From contig WNLJ01000007.1 of NCBI GenBank assembly GCA_017114885.1, forward strand, positions 1-38,498: a DNA stretch of 38,498 nucleotides. Direction: 5' to 3'. The stretch comes from Neisseriaceae bacterium PsAf (GTDB lineage Bacteria > Pseudomonadota > Gammaproteobacteria > Burkholderiales > Neisseriaceae). Made by a program: the position numbers and the translations under genes. The notes under the pieces were generated by a model, which was given only the letters and a program-made list of their open reading frames with translations, had not been told where the DNA came from and did no database searches. Positions 17,300 to 27,002 of the stretch are shown in pieces; the stretch's first letter is position 1, and each line of letters starts with the position of its first letter.

Positions 17300-18289
17300 A
17301 TGAATGCTCTAATTTTGCCTGGTGCTTTAATTATTGTTGGTATTATTTTACTGATGTGGAGTGCCGATTTATTTGTCAAAGGTGCTATCGGTATTGCTAG
17401 TAAATTAGGAGTTCCGACTTTATTAATTGGTATTGTTATTATTGGTTTTGGAACTTCTTTACCTGAGTTAATTGTTTCTGCTACCTCTGCTTTGCAAGGC
17501 AATCCTGGAATTGCCTTAGGAAATGCCTATGGATCAAATATAATCAATATTGGTTTAATTTTAGGTGTTACCGCTATTATTAGTCCCATTATTGTGCAGC
17601 CGAGTATATTAAAGCGAGAATTCCCCATTCTTATTTTTATCACTTTATTAAGTGCCTACTTGCTTTGGGATTTAGACATATCCAGAACTGATTCCATTAT
17701 TATGCTCGTTATTTTTTTCTTGGTTATGGGCGGAATGATTTGGTCAGATTTACGTCACAAAAAAACACCTAACCTAGGCGAAGAAGAGACTGAAATTAAA
17801 GACAATAACATGAGCCTAACTAAGGGCATTGCTTTTTCAATTATCGGGCTTGTGGTTTTAATTTTTAGTTCAAATTTATTGGTGCAAAATGCAGTAGAAA
17901 TTGCCCAATATTTTGGTGTCAGTGATTTAGTCATAGGTTTAACCATCGTTGCTATTGGAACCTCGTTACCAGAATTAGCCTCTTCCATTGCTGCTGCTAG
18001 AAAAGGAGAAAATAGCTTAGCCCTTGGCAATGTCATTGGCTCTAATATCTTCAATACTCTTGCTGTTGTTGGTGTTGCTGGGGTAATCCAACAACCCTTT
18101 AAAGCAGAACCTGAAGTATTATCCAGAGATATGCCTGTCATGCTAGGACTAACTTTAATTCTTTTTATCTTTAGCTATCAATTTATAAAAGGCAAAGGCC
18201 CTGGTGTTATCAATCGTTTAGAAGGCTTATTTTTACTAATAGCTGTTATTTCATATAACGTATTTTTGTTTTACTCAGCCACTCACTAA
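17300..18289 (+). CDS. Calcium/sodium-type antiporter (CaCA family, YrbG-like)
   Basis: A 329-residue inner-membrane exchanger with about ten membrane segments. The two inverted alpha-repeats that form the ion site are clear: GFGTSLPELIVSATSALQG then ALGNAYGSNIINIG in the first half, and AIGTSLPELASSIAAARKG then ALGNVIGSNIFNTL in the second. The cytoplasmic loop between halves is short and charged (about residues 150-172). Ion specificity cannot be read from sequence. The stop overlaps by 4 bp the stop of the convergent gene for carboxynorspermidine dehydrogenase. Confidence 0.9.
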   Translation: MNALILPGALIIVGIILLMWSADLFVKGAIGIASKLGVPTLLIGIVIIGFGTSLPELIVSATSALQGNPGIALGNAYGSNIINIGLILGVTAIISPIIVQPSILKREFPILIFITLLSAYLLWDLDISRTDSIIMLVIFFLVMGGMIWSDLRHKKTPNLGEEETEIKDNNMSLTKGIAFSIIGLVVLIFSSNLLVQNAVEIAQYFGVSDLVIGLTIVAIGTSLPELASSIAAARKGENSLALGNVIGSNIFNTLAVVGVAGVIQQPFKAEPEVLSRDMPVMLGLTLILFIFSYQFIKGKGPGVINRLEGLFLLIAVISYNVFLFYSATH

Positions 18290-19548
18290 AATTCGAGTGC
18301 TGTATCTTTGTCTTCATCACGAATACGACTTGGCAACCCCATGTGATTTAACAGATTAATAAAAGGTTTGGGATCTAATTCTTCTACATTCACCATTTTA
18401 CCTACTTTCCAAACCTTGGTCGCAATTAAAATTGCAGCAGCAGCGGCTGGCACACCTGCGGTGTAAGAAATAGCTTGACTGCCTACTTCCTGATAAGTTT
18501 GCTCATGATTACACACATTGTAAATGAATACTTCTTTATCCTGCTTGTGTTTTTTCCCTTTTGCTAAAACGCCAATCAACGTATTTCCTGTATAACTTGG
18601 TGCCAAAGAAGCAGGATCAGGTAAAACTGCTTTTACTACTTTTAAAGGTACAACTTCCAAACCTTCCGCTGTTTTAATCTTTCTTTCGGAAAGTAAACCT
18701 AAACTTTTTAGTACTGTAAATACATTCATGTAATGCGCACTAAAGCCCATCCAAAAACGAATATTGGGTACATCTAATTTCTGAGACATAGAGTGTATTT
18801 CATCATGACCTGTTAGATAAGAATCCTGTACACCTACTATCGGTAAATCATCTGTTCTTTTAACTTCAAACATTTTATTATTAACCCACTCACTATTTTG
18901 CCAAGTCCAAACCGTACCAGTAAATTCCCGAAAATTAATCTCTGGATCAAAATTAGTGGCAAAATAATGACCATGTTGCCCTGCATTAATATCAATAATG
19001 TCTAAGCTATCAGTCTCATCTAAATATTCATTAACAGCAAGTGCCGAATAAGCATTTACTACGCCAGGATCAAAACCACACCCTAAAATAGCAGTCACTT
19101 TTTTTTCTTCACATGCTTCCTTCCATTGCCATTCATAATTTTCATACCAAGGTGGTGTTTCACACACGTGATTTGGATTTTCATGAATCGCGGTATCAAT
19201 ATACGAAACCCCTGTTTTAATACAGGCTTGCAGCACATATAAATTGACAAAGGCAGAACCGACATTAATCACTATTTTAGATTTGGTTTCTTCAATTAAG
19301 TCAGTCAATTCATCAATATTCATGGCATCTACTTTATAACAATGAATACTAGAAGGAATTTTAAAATTATTTTTTTTCACTACACTGTCTGCAATGGCAT
19401 AGCATTTTTCAATATGTCGTGAAGCAATACTAATTTGTCCTAAAATATCATTATTCTGTGCACACTTATGCGCCACAACATGTCCTACCCCTCCAGCACC
19501 AATAATTAATACATTTTTCTTTTTTTCTGTTTTTAATTTTTTCTTCAT
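18286..19548 (-). CDS. Carboxynorspermidine/carboxyspermidine dehydrogenase (saccharopine dehydrogenase family)
   Basis: A 420-residue NAD(P)H enzyme that joins putrescine or diaminopropane with aspartate semialdehyde to give carboxy(nor)spermidine. The Rossmann motif VLIIGAGGVGHVVAHKCAQN is near the N-terminus, followed by a saccharopine-dehydrogenase-like body (GCGFDPGVVNAYSALAV; TGHDEIHSM). The specific call rests on the adjacent decarboxylase gene 30 bp upstream on the same strand; together they form the alternative route to spermidine, which needs no S-adenosylmethionine decarboxylase. The start ATG has AGGAT upstream. Aspartate semialdehyde is also an intermediate of the threonine pathway. 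Confidence 0.88.
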   Translation of the reverse strand: MKKKLKTEKKKNVLIIGAGGVGHVVAHKCAQNNDILGQISIASRHIEKCYAIADSVVKKNNFKIPSSIHCYKVDAMNIDELTDLIEETKSKIVINVGSAFVNLYVLQACIKTGVSYIDTAIHENPNHVCETPPWYENYEWQWKEACEEKKVTAILGCGFDPGVVNAYSALAVNEYLDETDSLDIIDINAGQHGHYFATNFDPEINFREFTGTVWTWQNSEWVNNKMFEVKRTDDLPIVGVQDSYLTGHDEIHSMSQKLDVPNIRFWMGFSAHYMNVFTVLKSLGLLSERKIKTAEGLEVVPLKVVKAVLPDPASLAPSYTGNTLIGVLAKGKKHKQDKEVFIYNVCNHEQTYQEVGSQAISYTAGVPAAAAAILIATKVWKVGKMVNVEELDPKPFINLLNHMGLPSRIRDEDKDTALEF

Positions 19549-19578
19549 TATCTAATCCTATTTTTATCTTAGCCATCC

Positions 19579-20682
19579 TTAAGACAAACTATTTTTATAA
19601 TCCTCATAACCAAATGTTTTTACTACATGCAGATTACCATCTAGTTCTTTGACAACAATTGAGGGCATATTCACCCCATTAAACCAATTTTTTTTCACCA
19701 TAGTGTAGCCTGCAGCATCTTGAATAGAAATTCTATCCCCTATTTGTAAAGGTTTTTCAAACCTAAACTCTCCAAAGATATCACCTGCCAAACAAGATTT
19801 ACCACATATTTGATAAGGATAATTTCCTTGATTCGGAAGAACTTTTGCAGATTCTCTATAAATCAGTAAATCCAGCATATGCGCCTCTATTGACGCATCT
19901 ACAATAGCTATATCCATGCCATTACTAACGATATCTAAAACCGTTGTTTCTAAACTAGCACAATCTGTAATAGAGGCTTCTCCCGGTTCTAAAAAAATCT
20001 CAACCGCATAATGCGAAGCAAAATCTAGTAAGCGCTTAGCTAATTGTTCAATAGGGTAATCTTTGGCCATAAAATCAATACCCCCTCCAAGACTAATCCA
20101 TTTCATTTGATGAATAATCTGTCCAAAATTCTGCTCAATATTCAATAGCATGTCATCAAATAAAGAAAAATTATCATTTTCACAATTAAAATGAAACATC
20201 AAACCTGATATTTCAGAGCTAACGGATGCCAATAAATCTTTATCCGCTACACCTAATCGACTATTGGGTCTGGCTGGATCTGCAATAATAAAATCAGAGT
20301 GACTAATACCTGGATTAACTCGTAAGCCAATAGGTATACTGCTTGCTATTGATTTAAATCTATTAAGCTGAGAAATACTGTTAAAAATAATCTTATCCGC
20401 GTAAGCAAGTACTTCTTTTATTTCATCGTCACTAAAAGCAACACTATAAGCGTGTGTTTCTCCCCCGAACATTTGCTTACCAAGCTTCACTTCATATAAA
20501 GAGGAAGAGGTCGTTCCATCTTGGTATTGAGACATTAAGTCAAAAACACTCCACGTGGCAAAACATTTCAGTGCTAATAATATATTAGCCCCGGATAATT
20601 CTTTAAAGCGCTGTATTTTTTGCATATTATTTTTTAATTTGGCCTTATCAATCAAATAATATGGTGTCTTTATATGATGCAT
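19579..20682 (-). CDS. nspC: Carboxynorspermidine/carboxyspermidine decarboxylase
   Basis: A 367-residue PLP decarboxylase of the alanine racemase-fold III group, giving (nor)spermidine. The PLP lysine is K39 in LLALKCFATWSVFDLM; the following DGTTSSSLYEVKLG and GGETHAYSVAF blocks are near-identical to Vibrio NspC as I recall it. HFNCEN, SLGGGIDF, LEPGEA and GKSCLAGDIFGE are further active-site blocks. I take ATG 20682, where the family N-terminus TPYYLID begins almost at once; an in-frame ATG at 20727 would add 15 residues and cannot be excluded. It is the first gene of a pair with the dehydrogenase. Confidence 0.93.
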   Translation of the reverse strand: MHHIKTPYYLIDKAKLKNNMQKIQRFKELSGANILLALKCFATWSVFDLMSQYQDGTTSSSLYEVKLGKQMFGGETHAYSVAFSDDEIKEVLAYADKIIFNSISQLNRFKSIASSIPIGLRVNPGISHSDFIIADPARPNSRLGVADKDLLASVSSEISGLMFHFNCENDNFSLFDDMLLNIEQNFGQIIHQMKWISLGGGIDFMAKDYPIEQLAKRLLDFASHYAVEIFLEPGEASITDCASLETTVLDIVSNGMDIAIVDASIEAHMLDLLIYRESAKVLPNQGNYPYQICGKSCLAGDIFGEFRFEKPLQIGDRISIQDAAGYTMVKKNWFNGVNMPSIVVKELDGNLHVVKTFGYEDYKNSLS

Positions 20683-20821
20683 ATTTAACCCAATAGTAAG
20701 TGAATTTAATAAAAGAAAGCTATTCATTATACTAACTAAAAATTACTAATCAAATAATTGGAATTATTCTCTTGATAATTCAGATAACTGTCTTGTGATA
20801 AACTTCGTATAAGTTATTTTT

Positions 20822-20828
20822 CTGTCAT
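20822..20828 (+). promoter_or_regulatory. Candidate Pho-box half-site upstream of pstS
   Basis: CTGTCAT at 20822-20828 equals the E. coli Pho-box 7-mer, and a near copy CTGTCTT occurs at 20788-20794. The spacing (34 bp apart) is not the usual 11-bp repeat, and the expected second 7-mer 4 bp downstream is ATATATT, so this is weak support for PhoB control. Confidence 0.25.
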
Positions 20829-20872
20829 GTTCATATATTAAAATAATGAGATAAATCAATGGATAATTACTC

Positions 20873-21925
20873 ATGACTCAAAAATTACATTTATTTAAAA
20901 ATTATATAGTTACATCTATTATTTTAGGCGTGATGGTTTTCTTTGTAAGCTGTTCGCACAATGAAAACGAAAAAACAGAAACCATTAATATAGTCGGTGC
21001 TGGTGCGTCCTTTCCTAATCTGATTTACACCAGTTGGTCAACCGCTTATTATCAAAAAACTAAAGAAAAAATTAATTATCAAAGTATTGGTTCATCTGCG
21101 GGCCTAAAGCAATTAAATTCAAGAACAATAGATTTTGCTGCTTCAGATGTTCCTTTGTCTGATACCGAACTACAAAAACAAAATTATTTTCAATTTCCCA
21201 CCATTATAGGTGGTATTGTAATGATTGTTAATTTAGACGGCATTGGCAATAATCAACTTTTATTAGATGGAAAAGTCATCGCAGATATTTATCAAGGTAA
21301 AATTAAAAAATGGAATGACCCCGCTATCCAAACACTTAATCCAGATCTAACACTTCCCAGCGAACCGATTGCAGTCATACACCGATCTGACGGTTCTGGA
21401 ACAACTTACATCTTCTCGCAATATCTGTCACAGGTAAGTGATAGTTGGAATCGAGAAATAGGCAGTAGCTCTTCTATCTCGTGGAAAGTAGGGATAGGTG
21501 GTAAGGGAAACGATGGCATAGCAGTTGCCGTAAAAACTTTAAAAAATTCTATTGGTTATGTAGAATACGCTTATGCTGCGCAAAATAACTTAACCTATAC
21601 TAAACTAATCAATCAAAGTGGACATGTTGTCGAAGCAAAACCAGAAACATTTTCTTTTGCCACCAATGGTTTGGATTGGAATAAGTCTTTTAATCAAAGT
21701 TTGGTTAATAATCAACATAGTCATGCTTGGCCTATTGCTTCTACAACCTATATTATTATTCCTAAAGACACTCCTATAGATAAGAAAAATAAAATGTTAG
21801 AATTTTTTAACTGGTGCTTTAATGATGAAGGACAAACAATCGTCAAAAATTTAGATTATGTTCCTCTCCCCTCCTCACTAACTTCTTTGATTCGTGATGA
21901 ATGGCAATCTGAGTTAAATGATTAA
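20873..21925 (+). CDS. pstS: Phosphate ABC transporter substrate-binding lipoprotein
   Basis: A 350-residue phosphate-binding protein. The signal sequence ends in FVSC, so it is probably lipid-anchored. Phosphate-contacting blocks are GAGASFPNLIY, SIGSSAGLKQ, FAASDVPLSD and HRSDGSGTTYIFSQYL. It is the first gene of pstSCAB-phoU, which imports inorganic phosphate under starvation. The start ATG has GGATAA at a somewhat long distance. phoB/phoR are not in the window. Confidence 0.95.
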   Translation: MTQKLHLFKNYIVTSIILGVMVFFVSCSHNENEKTETINIVGAGASFPNLIYTSWSTAYYQKTKEKINYQSIGSSAGLKQLNSRTIDFAASDVPLSDTELQKQNYFQFPTIIGGIVMIVNLDGIGNNQLLLDGKVIADIYQGKIKKWNDPAIQTLNPDLTLPSEPIAVIHRSDGSGTTYIFSQYLSQVSDSWNREIGSSSSISWKVGIGGKGNDGIAVAVKTLKNSIGYVEYAYAAQNNLTYTKLINQSGHVVEAKPETFSFATNGLDWNKSFNQSLVNNQHSHAWPIASTTYIIIPKDTPIDKKNKMLEFFNWCFNDEGQTIVKNLDYVPLPSSLTSLIRDEWQSELND

Positions 21926-21948
21926 TATAACTAAAAAATTAAATTAAT

Positions 21949-22881
21949 ATGAAAACTAAACAAAGTATTTATCCAAAATCTTTTGACCTTTTATTTAAAA
22001 TAACCGTCCAAGCTGCTGCTTTGTTGGTTTTACTATTATTGTTTGGTATTATCATTTCACTTATTTTTTCTTCATGGCCAAGCATTAAAAATTTTGGTTT
22101 TAGTTTTTTATGGACCCAGGAATGGAATATTTCCAAAAATGTTTTTGGTGGTCTAATTCCTATTTATGGTACATTGTATACCTCTTTAATTGCTTTAATC
22201 ATTGGTGTTCCCGTAAGTTTTTGGATTGCTGTTTTTTTGACAGAGTTAGCCCCTAAATGGCTAAAAAGACCCTTGGGAATTGCCATTGAATTACTAGCGG
22301 CAATCCCAAGTATTGTATATGGGATGTGGGGCTTATTTTTCTTTGCGCCTATTTTTTCCACTTATATTCAATCACCTATCATTAAAATATTTGAGGAAAT
22401 TCCAATTCTCAATACCATATTTGCAGGCCCCAATTACGGCGTGGGTTTATTGACCGCTGGTATTGTATTATCAATCATGATTATTCCTATTATTTCTTCT
22501 GTAATGAGAGATGTATTTGAACAAACACCAAGTGTGATGAAAGAATCTGCTTATGGTCTAGGAGCCACCAAATGGGAAATTATTCGTCATGTTGTGGTTC
22601 CACACACTAAGTTTGGAATATTAAGTGCAATTACTCTTGGCTTAGGACGTGCCCTAGGAGAAACCATGGCCGTTACATTTATTATCGGTAATTCTTTTAA
22701 TTTCTCTTGGTCTATTTTTGCTCCAGGTAATAGTATTACCTCTGTTTTAACCAATGAATTTGCAGAAGCTTCATCAGAGTTGCATAGCGCCGCTTTAATG
22801 GAATTAGGCCTTATTGTGTTTGTTATTACATTATTAGTGCAATATTTTTCAAAAAAAATAACTAAATTAGTGGGGATTTAA
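21949..22881 (+). CDS. pstC: Phosphate ABC transporter permease PstC
   Basis: A 310-residue inner-membrane permease with about six membrane segments. The EAA loop that contacts the ATPase is [20 protein letters not shown], and the [18 protein letters not shown] block is typical of PstC. It forms the channel with PstA. It starts 23 bp after pstS, with no clear SD, and pstA follows after 3 bp. Confidence 0.94.
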   Translation: MKTKQSIYPKSFDLLFKITVQAAALLVLLLLFGIIISLIFSSWPSIKNFGFSFLWTQEWNISKNVFGGLIPIYGTLYTSLIALIIGVPVSFWIAVFLTELAPKWLKRPLGIAIELLAAIPSIVYGMWGLFFFAPIFSTYIQSPIIKIFEEIPILNTIFAGPNYGVGLLTAGIVLSIMIIPIISSVMRDVFEQTPSVMKESAYGLGATKWEIIRHVVVPHTKFGILSAITLGLGRALGETMAVTFIIGNSFNFSWSIFAPGNSITSVLTNEFAEASSELHSAALMELGLIVFVITLLVQYFSKKITKLVGI

Positions 22882-22884
22882 TTC

Positions 22885-23754
22885 ATGTTAAATAATGATT
22901 CCACACTTTCTATGAAGCAAAAAATGCAGAAAAGAAGAAAACGTGCCAATAACTGGTACCTTGGACTTTCTTTACTCGGCATGCTTATTGGTCTTTTTTG
23001 GTTATTTTGGATTATAGCCACTATTTTATATAAAGGCATAGGGGGATTAGATTGGGCTTTTTTTACTCAAAGCACCCCAGCCGCTAATAGTTCTGAAGGT
23101 GGAATGTTAAATGCAATAGTTGGAAGTGTTTTATTGATTTTCTTTGCTACGCTCATCGGCACTCCTATTGGTATTATGGCTGGCATTTATTTAAATGAGT
23201 ACGGTCAAAACGGACTATTTTCATCAGTGACAAGATTCGTCAATGATATTTTACTTTCTGCACCTTCTATCGTGATAGGGCTGTTTATTTATGCCACTAT
23301 AGTGATTTATACGGGGCACTTTTCAGGTATTGCTGGTATCTTTGCTCTAGCTTTATTACAAATACCCATTATTATCAAAAACACTGAAAATATGCTTAAC
23401 TTAGTTCCTAAAGAATTAAAAGAAGCTGCTTACGCTCTGGGTGCTCCTAAGTGGAAAATCATTACCTCTGTTATTTTAAAAGCATCGGTATCTGGCATAT
23501 TGACAGGCGTATTACTCGCAGTAGCAAGAGTAGCGGGAGAAACTGCCCCTTTATTATTCACGACATTATCAAATCAATTTTTTAGTTTTGATTTAAGCCA
23601 ACCAATCGCTAATCTACCAGTTGTTATCTATAATTTTGCTTCTCAACCTGATGAAAATCTACAAAAATTGGCTTGGGCTGGCATTTTATTTATGACACTT
23701 TGTATACTAATACTCAATATCTTAGCAAGGATATTATTCCATGAAAAAAAATAA
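22885..23754 (+). CDS. pstA: Phosphate ABC transporter permease PstA
   Basis: A 289-residue permease partner of PstC with about six membrane segments and a basic N-terminus ([10 protein letters not shown]). The EAA loop is [19 protein letters not shown], followed by the diagnostic [15 protein letters not shown] lies before the start in the pstC end. The last 14 bp overlap the start of pstB, so the two are translationally coupled. Confidence 0.94.
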   Translation: MLNNDSTLSMKQKMQKRRKRANNWYLGLSLLGMLIGLFWLFWIIATILYKGIGGLDWAFFTQSTPAANSSEGGMLNAIVGSVLLIFFATLIGTPIGIMAGIYLNEYGQNGLFSSVTRFVNDILLSAPSIVIGLFIYATIVIYTGHFSGIAGIFALALLQIPIIIKNTENMLNLVPKELKEAAYALGAPKWKIITSVILKASVSGILTGVLLAVARVAGETAPLLFTTLSNQFFSFDLSQPIANLPVVIYNFASQPDENLQKLAWAGILFMTLCILILNILARILFHEKK

Positions 23755-24535
23755 AAATAATACTACTCAAAAAAAAGATGATCCTATTAAAATCCGTGTT
23801 GAAAATTTAAATTTTTTCTATGCTGAAAAACATGCACTAAAAGACATTAACATGCATATTCCCGCTTATCAGGTCACCTCTTTTATCGGTCCCTCTGGTT
23901 GTGGTAAGTCAACCTTACTAAGAGTATTTAATAAAATGTATGAATTGTACGATCATCAAAGAGCCGAAGGTGATATTTATATTGATGATATCAATATCTT
24001 AAAAGATAAAATTGACGTGACAATCTTAAGATCCGAAATTGGTATGGTTTTTCAAAAACCCACTCCTTTTCCAATGAGCATTTCCAACAATATTACTTTT
24101 GGTATTAAATTATTTGAAAAGCCCTCTAAGTCAGAATTAAAAGAGAGAGTCGAGTGGGCACTTAAAAAAGTAGCACTTTGGGATGAAGTCAAAGATAAGC
24201 TCAATGAAAGTGCTTATGAACTATCTGGGGGACAGCAACAAAGATTAAGTATTGCCAGAGCAATCGCTGTCAAACCACAAATACTATTACTTGATGAACC
24301 ATGTTCTGCTTTAGACCCTATCTCTACTGCTAAAATTGAAAATTTAATTCTTGAACTAAAAAAAGATTATACTATCGTTATGGTTACCCATAATTTACAA
24401 CAGGCCATCCGATGCTCTGATAAAACTGCTTTTATGTATTTAGGTGAGTTGATCGAATTTGATGATACAGCAAAAATGTTTCACACCCCTAAAAATGAAA
24501 AAACAGAAGATTATATTACAGGAAGATTTGGATAA
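23741..24535 (+). CDS. pstB: Phosphate ABC transporter ATPase PstB
   Basis: A 264-residue ABC ATPase that powers PstCA. Walker A is GPSGCGKST, the Q-loop is in [13 protein letters not shown], the signature is LSGGQQQR, Walker B is ILLLDEP, and the switch His is in VTHN. The Lys/Asn-rich N-terminus before the first strand is short. It starts inside pstA (14-bp overlap), and phoU begins 4 bp downstream. Confidence 0.95.
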   Translation: MKKNKNNTTQKKDDPIKIRVENLNFFYAEKHALKDINMHIPAYQVTSFIGPSGCGKSTLLRVFNKMYELYDHQRAEGDIYIDDINILKDKIDVTILRSEIGMVFQKPTPFPMSISNNITFGIKLFEKPSKSELKERVEWALKKVALWDEVKDKLNESAYELSGGQQQRLSIARAIAVKPQILLLDEPCSALDPISTAKIENLILELKKDYTIVMVTHNLQQAIRCSDKTAFMYLGELIEFDDTAKMFHTPKNEKTEDYITGRFG

Positions 24536-24539
24536 TTAT

Positions 24540-25265
24540 ATGCAACTTATAAATACTAAACACATTATAGATCAATATGATAAAGACTTTGAGGATATTA
24601 TTCACGAATTAATACAAATGTGTATGATGACAGATCAACAAATACAAGATGCTCTAGAAGCTTTGAAAAATAAAGATGTTAAACTGGCTAACAGCGTAGT
24701 CAAGAAAGACAAAATTATTAATGAAATACAAGTTAAGATTCAAGAAAGTTGCAATGTAATGATTATCAGACGACAACCTACCGCATCTGATTTAAGACTT
24801 ATTTTTTCTATATTTTCAGTCATTTTTGAGATTGAAAGGATTGCGGATGTGGCGAGAAAACTATCTCATTTAACTAGCATCAAATATTCTGACGCCTTCA
24901 AAACGATTATTAAATTAATAGAACCTATTGGCGAATTAGCTTTAAATATATTCAACCAAACCACTCGTGCTTTCCTTGAAATGGATTTAAAAGAAGCGAC
25001 AAGATTATATCCAAATAACGAAGCATTGTTCGATTTAACTCATATACCTGAAAGTCAAATTATTAAAGATATTCATCATCACAAAGTCAATACCAAAGAT
25101 GGCATCGATATTTTTAATACAATTCGTTCCTTAACTAAAATAGACTCTCGTTGCCAAAATATTTGTGAGTTGATTATTTATTATCATCTCGGTGAAAATG
25201 TAAAATATAAAAATAAATCAACTATATTTAATTTAGTTAACCAAGAAATTGAAGCTGAAGATTAA
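24540..25265 (+). CDS. phoU: Phosphate-signalling protein PhoU
   Basis: A 241-residue helical protein of two three-helix repeats (around residues 1-115 and 116-220). In other bacteria PhoU couples the Pst transporter to the PhoR kinase and represses the Pho regulon. SVVKKDKIINEIQ and FEIERIADVARKL show the acidic metal-binding E-x-x-x-D pattern. The longer frame from 24459 lies inside pstB and is rejected; ATG 24540 has GGAT upstream. It is the last gene of the pst operon. Confidence 0.92.
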   Translation: MQLINTKHIIDQYDKDFEDIIHELIQMCMMTDQQIQDALEALKNKDVKLANSVVKKDKIINEIQVKIQESCNVMIIRRQPTASDLRLIFSIFSVIFEIERIADVARKLSHLTSIKYSDAFKTIIKLIEPIGELALNIFNQTTRAFLEMDLKEATRLYPNNEALFDLTHIPESQIIKDIHHHKVNTKDGIDIFNTIRSLTKIDSRCQNICELIIYYHLGENVKYKNKSTIFNLVNQEIEAED

Positions 25266-25706
25266 GCCTCTTTGTAAATAATTCATAAACTACCAGTGTC
25301 TAAAAAATGATACATTTTGAAAAAATATATTTTATGTCAAGAATTTAAATTCTTAACAAATTTTTGAATTTAAGGTTAAATTGAGCCAATGATAATTACA
25401 GTGAATATCTTTTCCAGCTTTAAATCAATCAAATTTTTATTACTTGTATGTTGTTTTAACTGACTATTTCATATAGAATTACTCGGGTAATTGGGTTTGG
25501 GTAATATAAAGAAACGTATTTCACTGCGTTTAAATTCAAGAACTATTACTTGTCTAAAAGTATAAAATATACAATAATTAACTTCTTTTTAACCTATATA
25601 TGCGCTAGCATGGCTCTTTATTTCGTAAAATAAAAATAAGAAATATGATAAGGGCTCGGGATTATATATTGGCACGTGGCTCTATCTACTATTAAGAAAG
25701 AAAAAT
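25266..25706 (+). other. 441-bp region without a gene, upstream of the efflux operon
   Basis: No coding frame is credible here. It holds a perfect 16-bp palindrome AAGAATTTAAATTCTT at 25339-25354, a direct repeat GGGTAAT at 25485-25491 and 25499-25505, and a weak promoter-like pair TTGTCT (25550-25555) with AATAAT (25573-25578) at 17-bp spacing. TGGCTCT recurs near 25613 and 25677. Such a long leader suggests that regulation of the efflux genes takes place here, but no regulator gene is adjacent. Confidence 0.45.
25339..25354. repeat. Perfect 16-bp palindrome
   Basis: AAGAATTTAAATTCTT reads the same on both strands and lies about 350 bp before the efflux operon start. It could be an operator for a dimeric repressor or part of a phoU terminator. 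No T-run follows, which speaks against a terminator. Confidence 0.4.
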
Positions 25707-26837
25707 ATGATATCTCATTTAAAATTCAAGAAAAAGTATTTAATAAATGGTTTGGCTTTATTATCAGCTGCAACATTGATGGTTGCCTGTAAAGGTTCTC
25801 AATCAAATGCAGAAATGCCTCCACCCGAAGTGACTGTAGTCAAAGTGGGACCTAGTTCAATGGATATCAACAACACTTTAACAGGACGTCTTGAACCTGT
25901 TAGAAAAGCAGAAGTTAGAGCCAGAACACCTGGTGTGCTTAAAAAGATATATTATGAAGAGGGATCTTATGTGAAACAAGGAGACCCTCTTTTCTTGATA
26001 GATGACACACCTACTAGAGCGCAAGTTGCTCAGGCACAAGCTCAATATACACAAGCTGCGAGCCAATTTAATAAAATTAGCCCTCTATTAAAATCTGGCG
26101 CTATTAGCCGAGCAGAATATGATAATGCGCTTACTAATATGCAAGCAGCCAAAGCTGCTTTGGAATCTGCAAAAGTAAATTTAGATTACGCCCATATTAG
26201 GGCTCCTATTTCAGGTAAAATTGGTAAAGCGTATGAAACAGAGGGGGCTTTGGTGGGACAAGGTCAACCTACCCTTTTAGCAGTAATACAACAAGAAAAT
26301 CCATTAAAAATAGATTTAAGCCAATCTGTTAATGACTACATGAAATTAAAAAATTATGCTAAAAAAACACAAAATGATATTGAAGGCTTACTTTTCAATA
26401 TCATTTTAAATGATGGAACTATGTATCCAGAACAGGGCAAAATTTTATTTGCAGATGCAACTGTAGATGAGAATACAGGACAAATAACAGTCAAAGGTGA
26501 AATTCCCAATCAAGATAATTTATTGCTTCCTGGATTGTTCGTGAAAATAAAAATTAAAGTTGGTTCTGTTTCCGATGTATTTGCTATCCCAGTTAATGCA
26601 GTAGATCCTAATGAATCAGGAGGAACCGTTATTGTTGTTAATCAAAATGGTACCTATGCACCAAGACAAATTAATATCATCAATGAAGATATAGACTACA
26701 TTTATTCGACTGAAGGTTTAAAAGATGGCGAATTAGTTTTGGTCGATGGCAAAATGAAATTGATGCTACAACCGCCGAAAGTTACTTATAAGATAGCTAA
26801 TAAAACTCAGAAAGAGAATAACCCTTCCAGTGAATGA
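25707..26837 (+). CDS. mtrC: RND efflux periplasmic adaptor lipoprotein (MtrC/AcrA type)
   Basis: A 376-residue membrane fusion protein linking the inner-membrane pump to the outer-membrane channel. Lipobox MVAC gives C27; then the lipoyl half-motifs (EVRARTPGVLKKIYYEEGSY and LDYAHIRAPISGKIGKAYE) flank a coiled-coil hairpin (about residues 105-155), followed by the beta-barrel and membrane-proximal domains. The stop is TGA; the frame then stays open for about 24 more polar codons (PFSVKDANN...) to a TAA, so the C-terminal tail may have been shortened. The mtr naming follows Neisseria; acrA is the alternative. Confidence 0.88.
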   Translation: MISHLKFKKKYLINGLALLSAATLMVACKGSQSNAEMPPPEVTVVKVGPSSMDINNTLTGRLEPVRKAEVRARTPGVLKKIYYEEGSYVKQGDPLFLIDDTPTRAQVAQAQAQYTQAASQFNKISPLLKSGAISRAEYDNALTNMQAAKAALESAKVNLDYAHIRAPISGKIGKAYETEGALVGQGQPTLLAVIQQENPLKIDLSQSVNDYMKLKNYAKKTQNDIEGLLFNIILNDGTMYPEQGKILFADATVDENTGQITVKGEIPNQDNLLLPGLFVKIKIKVGSVSDVFAIPVNAVDPNESGGTVIVVNQNGTYAPRQINIINEDIDYIYSTEGLKDGELVLVDGKMKLMLQPPKVTYKIANKTQKENNPSSE

Positions 26838-27002
26838 CCATTTTCTGTGAAGGACGCTAACAATAGTATCCCTGATTCCAGACAAAATAAAACTGAATTA
26901 GGAAACTAAAAAGCAAAAATAAAATATCAAAATTAATTGATCTATAAATGACTATTGCTAACTTAACTGTTTTAATAACGATTTCTTTAAAGAGAGTTTA
27001 AC

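Noticed and set aside
20683-20727. nspC start at the upstream ATG 20727
   Set aside because: The family N-terminus begins right after ATG 20682, and the 15 extra residues resemble nothing; the SD evidence is poor for both, so this is a preference only.
24459-24539. phoU start inside pstB
   Set aside because: The extension only re-reads pstB in another frame; the PhoU fold starts at ATG 24540.
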